Positions 1 to 8,184 of a stretch of DNA of 36,461 nucleotides are shown one piece after another (the first letter of the stretch is position 1; each line of letters opens with the position of its first letter). The DNA comes from CAZVWH01 sp964631175 (lineage in GTDB: Bacteria > Planctomycetota > Phycisphaerae > Sedimentisphaerales > Anaerobacaceae): NCBI GenBank assembly GCA_964631175.1, contig CAZVWH010000019.1, positions 1 through 36,461 of the forward strand, read 5' to 3'. Under the pieces are notes generated by a model. It did not search any database and was not told the DNA's origin. It saw nothing but the letters and a program-made list of their open reading frames with translations. A program made the translations under genes and the position numbers.

Positions 1-1176
1 CTAAGTGCCGTCAGTTTTCTCAATGATTTGAGCAGCGAGATGATAATGCCGATTCTGCCCTTCTTTCTCGCATCATTAGGCGGCGCGGGGCAGGTTGTCG
101 GATTGGTCGGAGGACTGCGGGACAGCATTTCGAGCATTTTGAAGGTCTTTTCCGGTTACTGGTCCGACAAAACGGGTAATCGCAAGGTGTTTGTTTCTGG
201 CGGCTATGCAATTTCGGCAGTGTTCAAGGCATTGATGGCCGTATGTAAAACCTGGCCAAGCGCAGTGGTTTTCTCATCGTTGGAAAGGATCGGCAAGGGA
301 CTTAGGACCGCAGCAAGGGATGCGATTATAGCTGAGTCAATGTCCACAGAAAGGGGTAAGGGTTTCGGAGTACATAGGGCGTTTGATTCTGTTGGCGCGA
401 TTTTTGGGGCTATCGTGGCTTTTATTTTGTTCTGGTTCCTGGGATTGGGTTTCAAGACTATCATACTTATCGCCGCTCTGTTAGGTTTTGTATCGCTTGC
501 GCCTCTACATTTTGTCAGGCAAGTTCAGACGAAGCCACAGAATGTAACGCTGAAGATGGGTATAAAGACTTTGCCTAAGCCGTTGCGCCTCTTTATTGTC
601 ATTTCCGGCGTTTTTGCTCTGGGCAATTTTAGCTACATGTTCTTTATCATGCGGGTCCAGGGATTTTTTGCCGGTAAATTGTCTATTGCAGCACCGATTC
701 TTTTGTATGTATTGTTCAATGTTTTCTACAGTGGATTAGCTGTGCCCTTGGGGGCTGTCTCGGACAAAGTCGGAAGGGAAAAAGTCATCATTTTCGGTTA
801 TTTGATGTTTTCTGTGACGGCGGCAGGTTTTGTGGTTTTCAATTCGCCGGCAGCTTTTATAGTATTGTTTGCGTTGTATGGCGTGATGTATGCGGCGGTT
901 GACGGAAACCAGCGAGCGTATGTGTCTGATTTAGCCAAGGAGCATTTGAGGGCAACGGCGCTGGGGACTTTTCACACGGTTACAGGTCTTATGGCGTTGC
1001 CGGCAAGCATGTTGGCTGGAATTCTTTGGGAAAATATAGGACCATCCGCAACCTTCATCTATGGGGGAACATTGGCCTTGATGTCTGTTGTTTTGTTTAT
1101 CGTTTTCAGGAACTATTTTAGCCCGTCAGCAACCGCCGCCGGGAGCTTGGCGGTGGAGAACAACATTCCTAATTGA
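1..1176 (+). CDS. MFS transporter, 5'-truncated at window edge
   Basis: The reading frame is open from base 1, and the visible protein begins mid-family with LSAVSFLNDLSSEMIMPILP, the classic first-helix region of a large MFS subgroup. The true start therefore lies upstream of the window, and the TTG at 28 is only an internal codon. About eleven hydrophobic segments follow. The loop after helix 2 carries SGYWSDKTGNRK (MFS motif A-like), and the matching loop in the second half carries GAVSDKVGREK. It is an inner-membrane secondary transporter for a small solute or drug; the substrate cannot be told from sequence. The C-terminus ends in a short polar tail. No partner gene is visible. Confidence 0.9.
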   Translation, partial: LSAVSFLNDLSSEMIMPILPFFLASLGGAGQVVGLVGGLRDSISSILKVFSGYWSDKTGNRKVFVSGGYAISAVFKALMAVCKTWPSAVVFSSLERIGKGLRTAARDAIIAESMSTERGKGFGVHRAFDSVGAIFGAIVAFILFWFLGLGFKTIILIAALLGFVSLAPLHFVRQVQTKPQNVTLKMGIKTLPKPLRLFIVISGVFALGNFSYMFFIMRVQGFFAGKLSIAAPILLYVLFNVFYSGLAVPLGAVSDKVGREKVIIFGYLMFSVTAAGFVVFNSPAAFIVLFALYGVMYAAVDGNQRAYVSDLAKEHLRATALGTFHTVTGLMALPASMLAGILWENIGPSATFIYGGTLALMSVVLFIVFRNYFSPSATAAGSLAVENNIPN

Positions 1177-1760
1177 ATGGGGTGGGTTTGCAGAACCGGT
1201 TTTAGTTTTTGCGCCACTGGTTTAGGTATAAGGATTATCCGGTGGGACATAATGCGCAAAAAACTGGCGAGGTGGTGGAACCGGCTGGGGGGGAGACCGG
1301 TGGACCACACTGCCTCGCCGAGGTTTGTAAGCACCTAAGGTGCATCATTTCTTTATTAAAGAGCGGTAGCCGGTGTTTAACATTACAAACAACCTGTCAC
1401 AAATCAAACAAGGAAAACATCCCCTTCGTAGGATCATACCCCTCTTCACGGTATAAATCTTATTAATTTAGTATACATGCTATGGCAATAAAATGCAAGC
1501 CAAAAATGCCTTTTTATGATTTTTTTTGATTTGTACCCAATTATAGGTATTAGTCCGTAAATAAAACGCCGACTTTTTTATCCCGGCTGGCCTTGTTAAT
1601 TACCAATAAGATTGAAACTTATGACTTGAAAAACGAAAAAATGCAAAAAAATTTTCGGGTTAGTTGCTTGTACAGCGGTAAAAACTCTCATAGACTAATG
1701 CCAGGAATAGGTTCTTGTTAGAAAACATATTGAATCCGTTCAGCTTTATACATATTTTAT
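1177..1760. other. Intergenic stretch with a strong GC-rich hairpin
   Basis: No convincing gene is seen; an 85-codon frame at 1209-1466 has no ribosome site and no recognisable sequence. Bases 1266-1319 form a GC-rich imperfect hairpin: GGCGAGG (1266-1272) pairs with CCTCGCC (1313-1319), and CCGG (1281-1284) with CCGG (1297-1300) around a G-rich loop. Its 5' half resembles the start of a tRNA-Leu, but there is no T-arm. The rest, from about 1380, is AT-rich and presumably holds the yggS promoter, which I cannot place. Confidence 0.5.
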
Positions 1761-2486
1761 ATGATGAAAATATCTGAGAGAATAGAACAAGTACAACAGA
1801 CCATTAATTCCACATGTGCCCGTGCTGATAGGGATCCCAGCGAGATAAAACTTGTGGTCGTTACCAAATCCGCCACCATCGAGGCCATAAAGGAGGTTAT
1901 TCATCTGGGTTTTGTTGACCTTGGTGAGAATCGAGCTCAGCAGTTGAAAAGAGTCTCCGAACAGGTGTCCGAATTTTTGCAGCAGGCAAACGGTGAGCCG
2001 AATCTACCGAAGGAAGTCCGTTGGCATATGGTAGGGCATCTCCAGAGAAATAAGGTCAAGCAAGTTTTGCCTATAGCCTCTCTTATACATTCGATCGACA
2101 CACTTCGACTGGCTGAGGAGATAAACAGCTCAGCGGCAAAGCTTCAAATACAGCCGAAAGTGCTTTTGCAGATCAACACATCCAACGAGCCGCAGAAGTA
2201 CGGCGTCCCCGTCGGAGCGGCAACACATTTAGCTGAGCAGATAGAAACCCTGCCTAACTTAAAGCTAATCGGGCTTATGACGATGGCGTCGCTAACACGC
2301 AATAAAGACGTCATTCGTGATTGTTTTGTTAGGGCAAGAGAGCTGTTTATTGAGATGCGCGGCGAGAAAATTGTCGGCCCACAGTTTACTGAGCTGAGCA
2401 TGGGTATGAGCTCAGACTACGAAGTTGCCATTGAGCAGGGAGCAACTATCCTTCGCATCGGCTCAGCAATATTCGCCGGCTCATAG
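1761..2486 (+). CDS. yggS: Pyridoxal phosphate homeostasis protein, YggS/PLPBP family
   Basis: A 241-residue cytoplasmic PLP-binding protein of the YggS/PROSC family, which buffers pyridoxal phosphate and has no known catalytic activity. Family hallmarks run in order: LVVVTKS with the PLP-binding lysine at K36, LGENRAQQ at 54-61, WHMVGHLQRNKVK at 88-100, IHSIDT, LLQINTSNEPQKYG, GLMTMA, FTELSMGMSSDYEVAIEQGATILRIG (phosphate-binding end) and a final GSAIFAG. Length matches the family (about 230). Two tandem ATGs (1761, 1764) are possible starts, and neither has a clear Shine-Dalgarno site. It stands alone here rather than beside proC or division genes as in many bacteria. Confidence 0.95.
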   Translation: MMKISERIEQVQQTINSTCARADRDPSEIKLVVVTKSATIEAIKEVIHLGFVDLGENRAQQLKRVSEQVSEFLQQANGEPNLPKEVRWHMVGHLQRNKVKQVLPIASLIHSIDTLRLAEEINSSAAKLQIQPKVLLQINTSNEPQKYGVPVGAATHLAEQIETLPNLKLIGLMTMASLTRNKDVIRDCFVRARELFIEMRGEKIVGPQFTELSMGMSSDYEVAIEQGATILRIGSAIFAGS

Positions 2487-2654
2487 CACTTTTCCTGTCT
2501 TACATATCTTTGCTCGTTGTTCATGTCTTGCTATCCTTATATATAACGACAAAAAGACTAAAAAAACAAAGTACCACGCCTAATAAGCCGAAATTATCTT
2601 TGCCGGTTATGACAGAACGCACATGACGTCCTATAACCCAAAGTAAAAAGGTAA

Positions 2655-3944
2655 ATGAAAATGGGAAAAACAGCGTCAAGTGATACCGAAGTGCTGAAAG
2701 ACTTCACAGATGTTCTCTATCTGACAAATTTGGGCCATATACCTGCTGACATAAAGTACCTCTTGAGGCAACATAAGCTTTCCTATCTGGTATTGCCAAT
2801 AGATAAATACACGCAGATACGTGATCGAGTCGGCCTTATAGGAACAGTAATTATCGAAGCAGATGAGTCTGACATCAGCGGATCACAGCAGTTCCAATTG
2901 GCAAGAATGATGGAATCGCTTGAGATGGAAAATATAGGCGTGATTCTGCTCACTAACCGCGTGGAAACTCCCATAAAAAGTTTTTCTTTAGCACCGACAA
3001 AGAACAGTTTCTACTGTACTAACCCGGCTAAGTCCATCGACATAAATGAGCTGTGGGTTAGAATCAGCCTTAATCTTGCGTACCGTAAAAAAAGTTCCGG
3101 CATCACGGTAAAACCCGCGATTCCGGCAAATCAAGACGAGGGTATCCGCAGAAACACATTGGGACAACAGCTTAAATTAGCCAGCACGCTGGTTGAAAAC
3201 CTTGCAGAGCAGCTTCAAATGGCCGGTAGAGTTCAACGCGATTTTTTGCCGGCTCAACTGCCGAATTGTGACGAATTGCAGTGGGCTACAGTTTTTCTGC
3301 CTGCGGAATGGGTCTCTGGCGATATTTACGATGTTGTACGCATCGATGAGCAGCACATCGGCTTTTATGTTGCTGATGCTGTAGGTCATGCTATGCCGGC
3401 AGCACTTTTAACGATTTTTGTTAAACAGGCTCTGGTTATGCGTGAGACATACGAGAATAATTACAAGATTTTTTCGCCATCGGAAGTTATGAAGAACCTC
3501 AACGACCGGCTGACAAGTCAGAAACTATCCGGTTATCAGTTCGCCACATGTTGCTATGGTTTGCTGAATATCAAGACGATGCAGTTGACTTTCGCTCGTG
3601 CCGGGCATCCCTATCCGATTCTTATCCGGCCCGGCAAGCAGCCTGAGCAACTGGAGCTGCGAGGCTCTCTGCTTGGAGTTTTTGAACAAGCCGACTATAT
3701 TCAGCAAACTATCCAGCTTCGAGCCGGTGATAAGTTATTGCTGTACTCTGATGGAGCAGAGCCTTTTATCGGCAGATTCGATGACTTGACCGGCTTTCAT
3801 TTCAATGACCAGTTCTGCGAGATTATCCGCCAAGGCGGACCCATCGTGGAGATGATGGATAGAGTAAACTCGCTGGTGTATAGTCAAAAGGTCAAACAGT
3901 CTGAAATTGATGATATTACGGCGGTTGGTCTGCAAATCCTTTGA
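2655..3944 (+). CDS. SpoIIE/RsbU-type PP2C serine phosphatase with N-terminal receiver-like domain
   Basis: Residues 195-429 form a SpoIIE-type PP2C phosphatase domain. SGDIYD (221-226, metal-binding D223 and D226), ADAVGHAMPAAL (240-251), LLYSDGAEPF and the terminal DDITAV (D419, D420) are the expected metal-site motifs. Such enzymes dephosphorylate anti-sigma antagonists in partner-switching pathways. Residues 15-145 alternate hydrophobic strands and helices like a response-regulator receiver (IIEADESD, VILLTNR), but it lacks a clear phospho-acceptor arrangement and looks degenerate. A short segment at about 168-192 may be a coiled linker. The ATG at 2655 follows AAAAAGG. No anti-sigma factor or STAS gene is adjacent, so its target is unknown. 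Confidence 0.88.
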   Translation: MKMGKTASSDTEVLKDFTDVLYLTNLGHIPADIKYLLRQHKLSYLVLPIDKYTQIRDRVGLIGTVIIEADESDISGSQQFQLARMMESLEMENIGVILLTNRVETPIKSFSLAPTKNSFYCTNPAKSIDINELWVRISLNLAYRKKSSGITVKPAIPANQDEGIRRNTLGQQLKLASTLVENLAEQLQMAGRVQRDFLPAQLPNCDELQWATVFLPAEWVSGDIYDVVRIDEQHIGFYVADAVGHAMPAALLTIFVKQALVMRETYENNYKIFSPSEVMKNLNDRLTSQKLSGYQFATCCYGLLNIKTMQLTFARAGHPYPILIRPGKQPEQLELRGSLLGVFEQADYIQQTIQLRAGDKLLLYSDGAEPFIGRFDDLTGFHFNDQFCEIIRQGGPIVEMMDRVNSLVYSQKVKQSEIDDITAVGLQIL

Positions 3945-3964
3945 CGATTGGTGATTGGTTAAAT

Positions 3965-4008
3965 GGTAACTGGTCCCTTAGGGACTGGTTAAATGGTTAA
4001 TAGTTACC
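3965..4008. terminator. Palindrome between convergent genes, candidate bidirectional terminator
   Basis: GGTAACT (3965-3971) pairs with AGTTACC (4002-4008), enclosing a hairpin GTCCC-TTA-GGGAC (3973-3985). It lies between two genes that end toward each other. It has no long T-tract, so termination is inferred from position and structure. The inner hairpin recurs with a one-base loop change at 30626-30638. Confidence 0.4.
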
Positions 4009-4010
4009 AA

Positions 4011-5084
4011 TCATGGCTTAACATCATAACCATATTTCCTTACAGCCTCTTTTTTGATGTAGTCCATAATTGGGGCGAAGTGAATAACAGGCTCGAGCCG
4101 CTTTCTTCTATCTTTGGCTTTTGGATACACAATACTTAGGATCCTGTTTTTTTCCCACTCTCTGGGTTCAATTTCGAACCGCACCGAGAATCCATACTTA
4201 GTAAGAAAAGCAAGGTTAGGAACAGGGTATGCTTGAGCAGCCGCCCCTTCACATTCAGCCGGATAAGCAATAATGCAGGGTGTGATAAAGCCGTCGTCCA
4301 AACCTATATCAAGATTCCGTTTTTTGATGTCAATAAAGAAAAGATCGCCCGAGAACCATAGTCCCCTTACCTGTTCGGCTGCACGTTTTGCTGTATGGGA
4401 TGATTGAATACCAAGCCTCTTAAGCTCTCGGTCAAGAGCTAATGTCACCGCTTTATCGAATTCATGCTCGGTATCCTGAAGCGCCATAACTGCGATATGG
4501 CTACCAAGAACATTTGAAAATGTGTCTTCCCACGAAAACGCAGATTGGAACTCTGGATAAAATCCTATACATTTATAGCCGAACCAAGTAAGAATTTCGT
4601 GCCAGATACTCTCGGTGTAGGCAAGGTATTGACCGAGCCTGGCAGAAATATAATAAGCAATTTTTTCTTTTTGCTTGTCTGGCAGGACTTTCCAGTATTC
4701 CGGATAGTCAAGCTTTACAAAGTATAGCGACGGCGTTTTTGATTTGAATTTGAATTTAGTTTTATTTTTCATCATATTGTCAAATGTCTTTGCGGCCAGA
4801 AACGCTGTCCAGTCGATAATCTTGCGTACGTGAGCAATGTCGATATGTCCGGCTTTGCAGGTATATACAATACCGTTTTTCTCCGATTCGTTAGGCCTGT
4901 ACGAATGCTGTCCTAAGTATCCGCCGCTCAGGAAATTCGTGGCTATTGTCGAGCTGGCATAGGACGCCAACCGGGCTTGTGGGGGCGATTTCGCATCTTT
5001 TGGATCAAGAAATTTGCCTTCAGATGCACTATGTGCATAAACGACAAAAAGGCAGAATAATAAAATACTACTAATCTTTTTCAT
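4011..5084 (-). CDS. Secreted protein, DUF4056-like
   Basis: 357 residues starting with a Sec-type signal peptide (KK, then SSILLFCLFVVYAHS, cleavage near residue 20). The segment NGIVYTCKAGHIDIAHVRKIIDWTA, the later ESIWHEILTWFG and FSWEDTFSNVLGSHIA resemble what I remember of the DUF4056 family of uncharacterised secreted bacterial proteins. GHIDIAHVRK and WHEILTW contain conserved-looking histidines and acids that could be an active or metal site, but this is inference. The last third (RFEIEPREWEKNRI) is polar and mixed. The gene is convergent with the phosphatase gene and its upstream region holds a MITE-like element. Function unknown. Confidence 0.75.
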   Translation of the reverse strand: MKKISSILLFCLFVVYAHSASEGKFLDPKDAKSPPQARLASYASSTIATNFLSGGYLGQHSYRPNESEKNGIVYTCKAGHIDIAHVRKIIDWTAFLAAKTFDNMMKNKTKFKFKSKTPSLYFVKLDYPEYWKVLPDKQKEKIAYYISARLGQYLAYTESIWHEILTWFGYKCIGFYPEFQSAFSWEDTFSNVLGSHIAVMALQDTEHEFDKAVTLALDRELKRLGIQSSHTAKRAAEQVRGLWFSGDLFFIDIKKRNLDIGLDDGFITPCIIAYPAECEGAAAQAYPVPNLAFLTKYGFSVRFEIEPREWEKNRILSIVYPKAKDRRKRLEPVIHFAPIMDYIKKEAVRKYGYDVKP

Positions 5085-5465
5085 AGGAAAACGATAAATT
5101 TCTTTTATTCAGGGTACTGTATGATTCGGCAAACAGCTAACGTATCTTAAAATTTACATCAGGCGACCATCAATCAATATAATTACTTTTTGTAACCGTT
5201 CGGCGCCTAAAAATCTCGTTTTTAAGCGAAAAACTACGATTTAGAATGTTGCATTATGCCAAAACAACTAATATTTATGCTAAAATGGCTAACAGAGTAT
5301 AAGAGGACCGCTCTTTTAAGCTAAAAACGGCGATTTTGCCCCCTGAACGGTTACTACTTTTTTAAAGCAGAACCGCCTTCGGCGGCGGAGAAGCTATCAG
5401 CACAAGCTGACCGATTATTTGAGATTATGTGGTCCTGAGGTCCTATAGCACTCAAGAAGTCAGTC
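5085..5465. other. Intergenic stretch containing a MITE-like element and a hairpin
   Basis: No gene is seen. Most of the interval is the MITE-like element at 5192-5354. A small hairpin CCGCC-TTC-GGCGG follows at 5373-5385, a type seen repeatedly in the window. The genes on both sides are on the minus strand, so the promoter of the DUF4056-like gene should lie in 5085-5190; no clear -35/-10 pair is visible. Confidence 0.6.
5192..5354. mobile_element. MITE-like element, copy A, with 8-bp target-site duplication
   Basis: The 163-bp element starts GTAACCGTTC (5192-5201) and ends GAACGGTTAC (5345-5354), a perfect 10-bp terminal inverted repeat. Inverted similarity continues inward imperfectly for about 45 bases, for example AAAAATCTCGTTTTTA on the left against AAAATCGCCGTTTTTA on the right when read inverted. 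A perfect direct repeat TACTTTTT flanks it (5184-5191 and 5355-5362). The element has no coding capacity. Copy B at 26323-26461 shares the termini and the 8-bp duplication length. A non-autonomous transposable element moved by an unseen transposase is the natural reading. Confidence 0.8.
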
Positions 5466-6251
5466 TTACCAGAAGAAGCCGGGGGGATTTATATCTCCAA
5501 ATCGAGGTACTGCAATACCGTCCTCAATATCCGAGTTAAAATGCCTCCAATCCGTATGGCCATCCAAGAAGCCGATATTTCCACCGAGAGGTTCTTCGTC
5601 GTTCCTCAAATGACTTGTTTGATCGTACACTTGACTTTGACCATAAATGCCTCCCGGAACCTGGGCGAAATTACGCCCATACTTGGTGTTTGCTTGAGGA
5701 ATGCCCATTATCGAATCGATGCACAGCTCTCTAAGGGATGGATGCTTTTCCCGGTTTGTCTTTAACCAGATCTTTTTCTCGCTATCACTTTGATAGCGTA
5801 TAATATCCGGTCGATTTCCACGAGCAACGTCCAATATATAGCAATATCCAGACACAATAAAGCTACTACTACTGTAGTTAGTGAATTTGCTTCCATTCCA
5901 AGATTGGTTGTCATACTCCCAGAACAAGTCATTGTATCTTTGGTGGTTACTGTTCGATGGACAGTAGAATATCTCTCGCGTCAGACCGGCATTGAGCATG
6001 AAGTGTACCGTACCTATCGCGATATCCTGCAGCCAGTTTCCGGTTGTTGAGGGTAATGGCAGCTTTGAATTGTTTTCATCTGCATACATATTCAAAGCAT
6101 ACAAGTGCTGACGAATACGCATTGAACAGGATTGTTGTCTTGCCTGTTCTTTCACTCTTCGCAAAGCCGGCAGTAGTATTGCCATCAGAATCGCTATTAT
6201 TGCGATTACCACCAGTAATTCGATTAAAGTAAATGCTCTTGGCTTCGTCAT
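5466..6251 (-). CDS. Type II secretion/pilin-like pseudopilin, planctomycete DUF1559-like class
   Basis: 261 residues from the ATG at 6251, which follows AAGG; the frame extends to a TTG at 6275, but the leader MTKPRA-FTLIELLVVIAI argues for the ATG. Prepilin peptidase would cleave between A6 and F7, leaving F at +1 and the conserved Glu (E11) at +5. The hydrophobic helix runs to about residue 28, followed by an amphipathic stretch RRVKEQARQQSCSMRIRQ. The C-terminal part has NIGFLDGHTDWRHF, the DGH-type end of planctomycete and verrucomicrobial pseudopilins ('H-X9-DG' class). Such genes are highly duplicated in these phyla, usually as orphans. A role in a type II-like secretion pseudopilus is inferred. 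Confidence 0.9.
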   Translation of the reverse strand: MTKPRAFTLIELLVVIAIIAILMAILLPALRRVKEQARQQSCSMRIRQHLYALNMYADENNSKLPLPSTTGNWLQDIAIGTVHFMLNAGLTREIFYCPSNSNHQRYNDLFWEYDNQSWNGSKFTNYSSSSFIVSGYCYILDVARGNRPDIIRYQSDSEKKIWLKTNREKHPSLRELCIDSIMGIPQANTKYGRNFAQVPGGIYGQSQVYDQTSHLRNDEEPLGGNIGFLDGHTDWRHFNSDIEDGIAVPRFGDINPPGFFW

Positions 6252-6365
6252 ATCCGGCCTTACTGCTAATGTCAAACCTGCTATTTCAGCGTAATATGAC
6301 AGGATTTGCTTTTTGTAACAGGTTGTTAGTAAATACCTTATACAAAAGGCAGTAGTATTATACTT

Positions 6366-6390
6366 ATCGCTCTAAGAGCCCGAGGGGCAA
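6366..6390 (+). repeat. CTCTAAGAG-CCCGAGGGGC repeat, copy 1
   Basis: First of four copies of a roughly 23-bp repeat with core TCTAAGAGCCCGAGGGGC. It contains two short palindromes, CTCTAAGAG and GCCC-GAG-GGGC. This copy reads ATCGCTCTAAGAG and is followed by CAAT. It lies in the gap upstream of the pseudopilin gene. Confidence 0.85.
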
Positions 6391-6503
6391 TATCTATAGA
6401 TAAAAGCCGAAAAGCTCCTCTCTTTATCACATAAATATATTATACCAGTTTTGCCTGTACAGGCAAGTTTTTAAACGGAGAAAGGGGATTTGCATGCTTA
6501 TAA

Positions 6504-6529
6504 ATCGCTCTAAGAGCCCGAGGGGCAAT
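6504..6529 (+). repeat. CTCTAAGAG-CCCGAGGGGC repeat, copy 2
   Basis: Direct repeat of copy 1, identical from ATCGCT to GGGGCAA, 138 bases further on. It sits immediately downstream of the 3' end of the minus-strand membrane-protein gene that ends at 6537, so it may act in termination or mRNA 3'-end protection. Confidence 0.85.
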
Positions 6530-6536
6530 GAAAAGC

Positions 6537-7226
6537 TCAGATATCCCAGTTTTTAGTACCTTTTATAAACTTGTTTTGTAGGATTATCCCCAGCACCAAT
6601 GGTCCCAGCAGCATTACAGGTAGAAACCACTTTTGCTCGAACACTAACTGTTTCAATTTTTCATCTGTCTCCATATACTGATATATTATGGCTAAGATTC
6701 CAATGACCAAAAGGCTGCTGCCACCGAGGCTGGTAAACAGCATGACGGCAATTTTGAAGACAATAAATGAAATCATTGCGCCGGCGATGATTCCTACAAG
6801 GGCGCCTGCCCAGATGTATTTTTCAGGAAGTCCCGCGGCGAGCCAGCCGCCGCCTGTGAGTATTGCGCCTGCCACTGCACCTAAAAAGGTCACGCCGTAT
6901 CGCATTAATGGTATGGACAAAACCGCAAAAAGCACCACAGATACAAGTGCAAGCCAGATTACCTGTCCCTCAATATATTTATTTGCCCATACCGCAATGA
7001 ACAGGCCGATCAGGCCAAAGCATATTGTCACTAATATTTTGAAAACTCTCCAGCCGTAGAAAAGGCAGACAGTCCCAAACGCGATAAAGGTCAACGCTTC
7101 GACCAGGCCGAGTGAAGTTATTTGCTGCCAAATCAAGTCCATGGGGACAATTCCTTCCTCTGCCGCCCCGGCTGTCTCAGGACCCGACGTTTTAGCAGCC
7201 TGCGCTAATATAGTTAAATAATCCAT
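6537..7226 (-). CDS. Multi-pass membrane protein, DUF4203-like, function unknown
   Basis: 229 residues with about seven hydrophobic helices. A short polar N-terminus (to about residue 30) is followed by GLVEALTFIAFGTVCLFYGW, VFKILVTICFGLIGLFIA and glycine-rich segments such as FLGAVAGAILTGGGW and AGALVGIIAGAMISF. The FYGWRVFK entry into a small-residue helix recalls the DUF4203/TMEM198 fold, but I am not certain. The start at 7226 is supported by GGGAGGAAAAC just upstream. The next gene upstream (7366-8160) encodes a similar helix-rich glycine protein on the same strand, so the two may form one unit or complex. No catalytic motif is seen. Confidence 0.75.
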   Translation of the reverse strand: MDYLTILAQAAKTSGPETAGAAEEGIVPMDLIWQQITSLGLVEALTFIAFGTVCLFYGWRVFKILVTICFGLIGLFIAVWANKYIEGQVIWLALVSVVLFAVLSIPLMRYGVTFLGAVAGAILTGGGWLAAGLPEKYIWAGALVGIIAGAMISFIVFKIAVMLFTSLGGSSLLVIGILAIIYQYMETDEKLKQLVFEQKWFLPVMLLGPLVLGIILQNKFIKGTKNWDI

Positions 7227-7321
7227 GTTTTCCTCCCAATTTGCTCTTTCCCCCCACTGCTTCCTTTCGGAAGCAAGGATTGGGGCCGGTACTTTCTAAG
7301 TAAATTTTTTAAACGCTAATT

Positions 7322-7344
7322 ATCGGTCTAAGAGCCCGAGGGGC
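7322..7344 (+). repeat. CTCTAAGAG-CCCGAGGGGC repeat, copy 3 (inverted partner of copy 4)
   Basis: This copy reads ATCGGTCTAAGAG, then CCCGAGGGGC. It is an exact 23-bp inverted match to copy 4 at 8162-8184, so the two bracket the membrane-protein gene 7366-8160. Confidence 0.88.
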
Positions 7345-7365
7345 TGTGTTTCGTCGATGTCTCAT

Positions 7366-8160
7366 TTATTCAGGCTCTTGCTTGTCTTTATTTGCTTGTT
7401 TTTTTCTTATCGAGCGTTCCTTTGTAAGTTTACAAAGTAATAATTGCTCAAAAGTACCAAAGATTATCATTGCTATAACGACAATGGCATAAAACGAGCT
7501 TCTGTTATCGATTTTGGTTATGGGTTTAGAACCTTTGTATAACAATAATAAAATCATGCCGACAAAGATAAGCGATGTTCCCAAGACCGAGAAGCATAAA
7601 GCCGATGCCAGGCGCCAAAGCCAAAATCCAGCGGCGAAAAAAATTGCCGTCAACGCAGCAATTATCGCCCACCTGTACAACGGTACCTGTGAGCAGACAT
7701 TTCGTACTGTTTTGCTAAAACTAACAGCGTAAGCTTTAATTGTTTCTATGCTTTCTTGGATGCTCCTGGTCGAGTCGTGACTTTTTATTTGGCTTTGGTT
7801 TACAGCTACTGCATCGGCTGTCTCAATGTACGGTTGAACCAAAACAGCAAAGCTCAAGACCGCTGCTAAGGCAGCGAGCAATACAGCGATAAGCAGCCTT
7901 TCAAATATTATTGACGCCAATGCAGCCACGCCGGAGGAGATTGCTGTTGTGATAACATGCCGGCTGATAAGGAAAAATCCACAAATAGCGCCAATAATTG
8001 CGCCCACAAGTCCGCCTAAGAGTTTTCTAAAACCCAGCCCACCGAGCCAGACGAATAATCCGACTATAATGGCTACCAACCCAGGCACAATTAAGACAAG
8101 GCCAGAAAGCCTTGTCGGCCCGCTGACAGCGGATTCGAAATTTTGCAGAATTTCAAGCAT
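7366..8160 (-). CDS. Multi-pass glycine-rich membrane protein, function unknown
   Basis: 264 residues with about six or seven helices. LSGLVLIVPGLVAIIVGLF and LLGGLVGAIIGAICGFFL come first, with GxxxG repeats. Then come a helix pair around residues 85-110, a soluble loop at roughly 112-150 (TADAVAVNQSQIKSHDSTRS) and three more helices. The tail is strongly basic (KERSIRKKQANKDKQ). It resembles the neighbouring 6537-7226 product in general architecture but is not obviously homologous residue by residue. Repeat copy 4 abuts the start codon, ending two bases before the ATG, so its GAGGGG may serve as the ribosome site. No function is assignable. Confidence 0.72.
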   Translation of the reverse strand: MLEILQNFESAVSGPTRLSGLVLIVPGLVAIIVGLFVWLGGLGFRKLLGGLVGAIIGAICGFFLISRHVITTAISSGVAALASIIFERLLIAVLLAALAAVLSFAVLVQPYIETADAVAVNQSQIKSHDSTRSIQESIETIKAYAVSFSKTVRNVCSQVPLYRWAIIAALTAIFFAAGFWLWRLASALCFSVLGTSLIFVGMILLLLYKGSKPITKIDNRSSFYAIVVIAMIIFGTFEQLLLCKLTKERSIRKKQANKDKQEPE

Positions 8161-8161
8161 A

Positions 8162-8184
8162 GCCCCTCGGGCTCTTAGACCGAT
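8162..8184 (-). repeat. CTCTAAGAG-CCCGAGGGGC repeat, copy 4
   Basis: Exact inverted match of copy 3. On the minus strand it runs directly into the start codon of the 7366-8160 gene. A looser relative (GGCTCTTTTAGACC with CGGTC) is visible at about 8210-8230. Confidence 0.88.

Noticed and set aside
1209..1466. 85-codon plus-strand ORF after the MFS gene
   Set aside because: Covers the GC-rich hairpin, has no ribosome site, low-complexity composition and no family resemblance.
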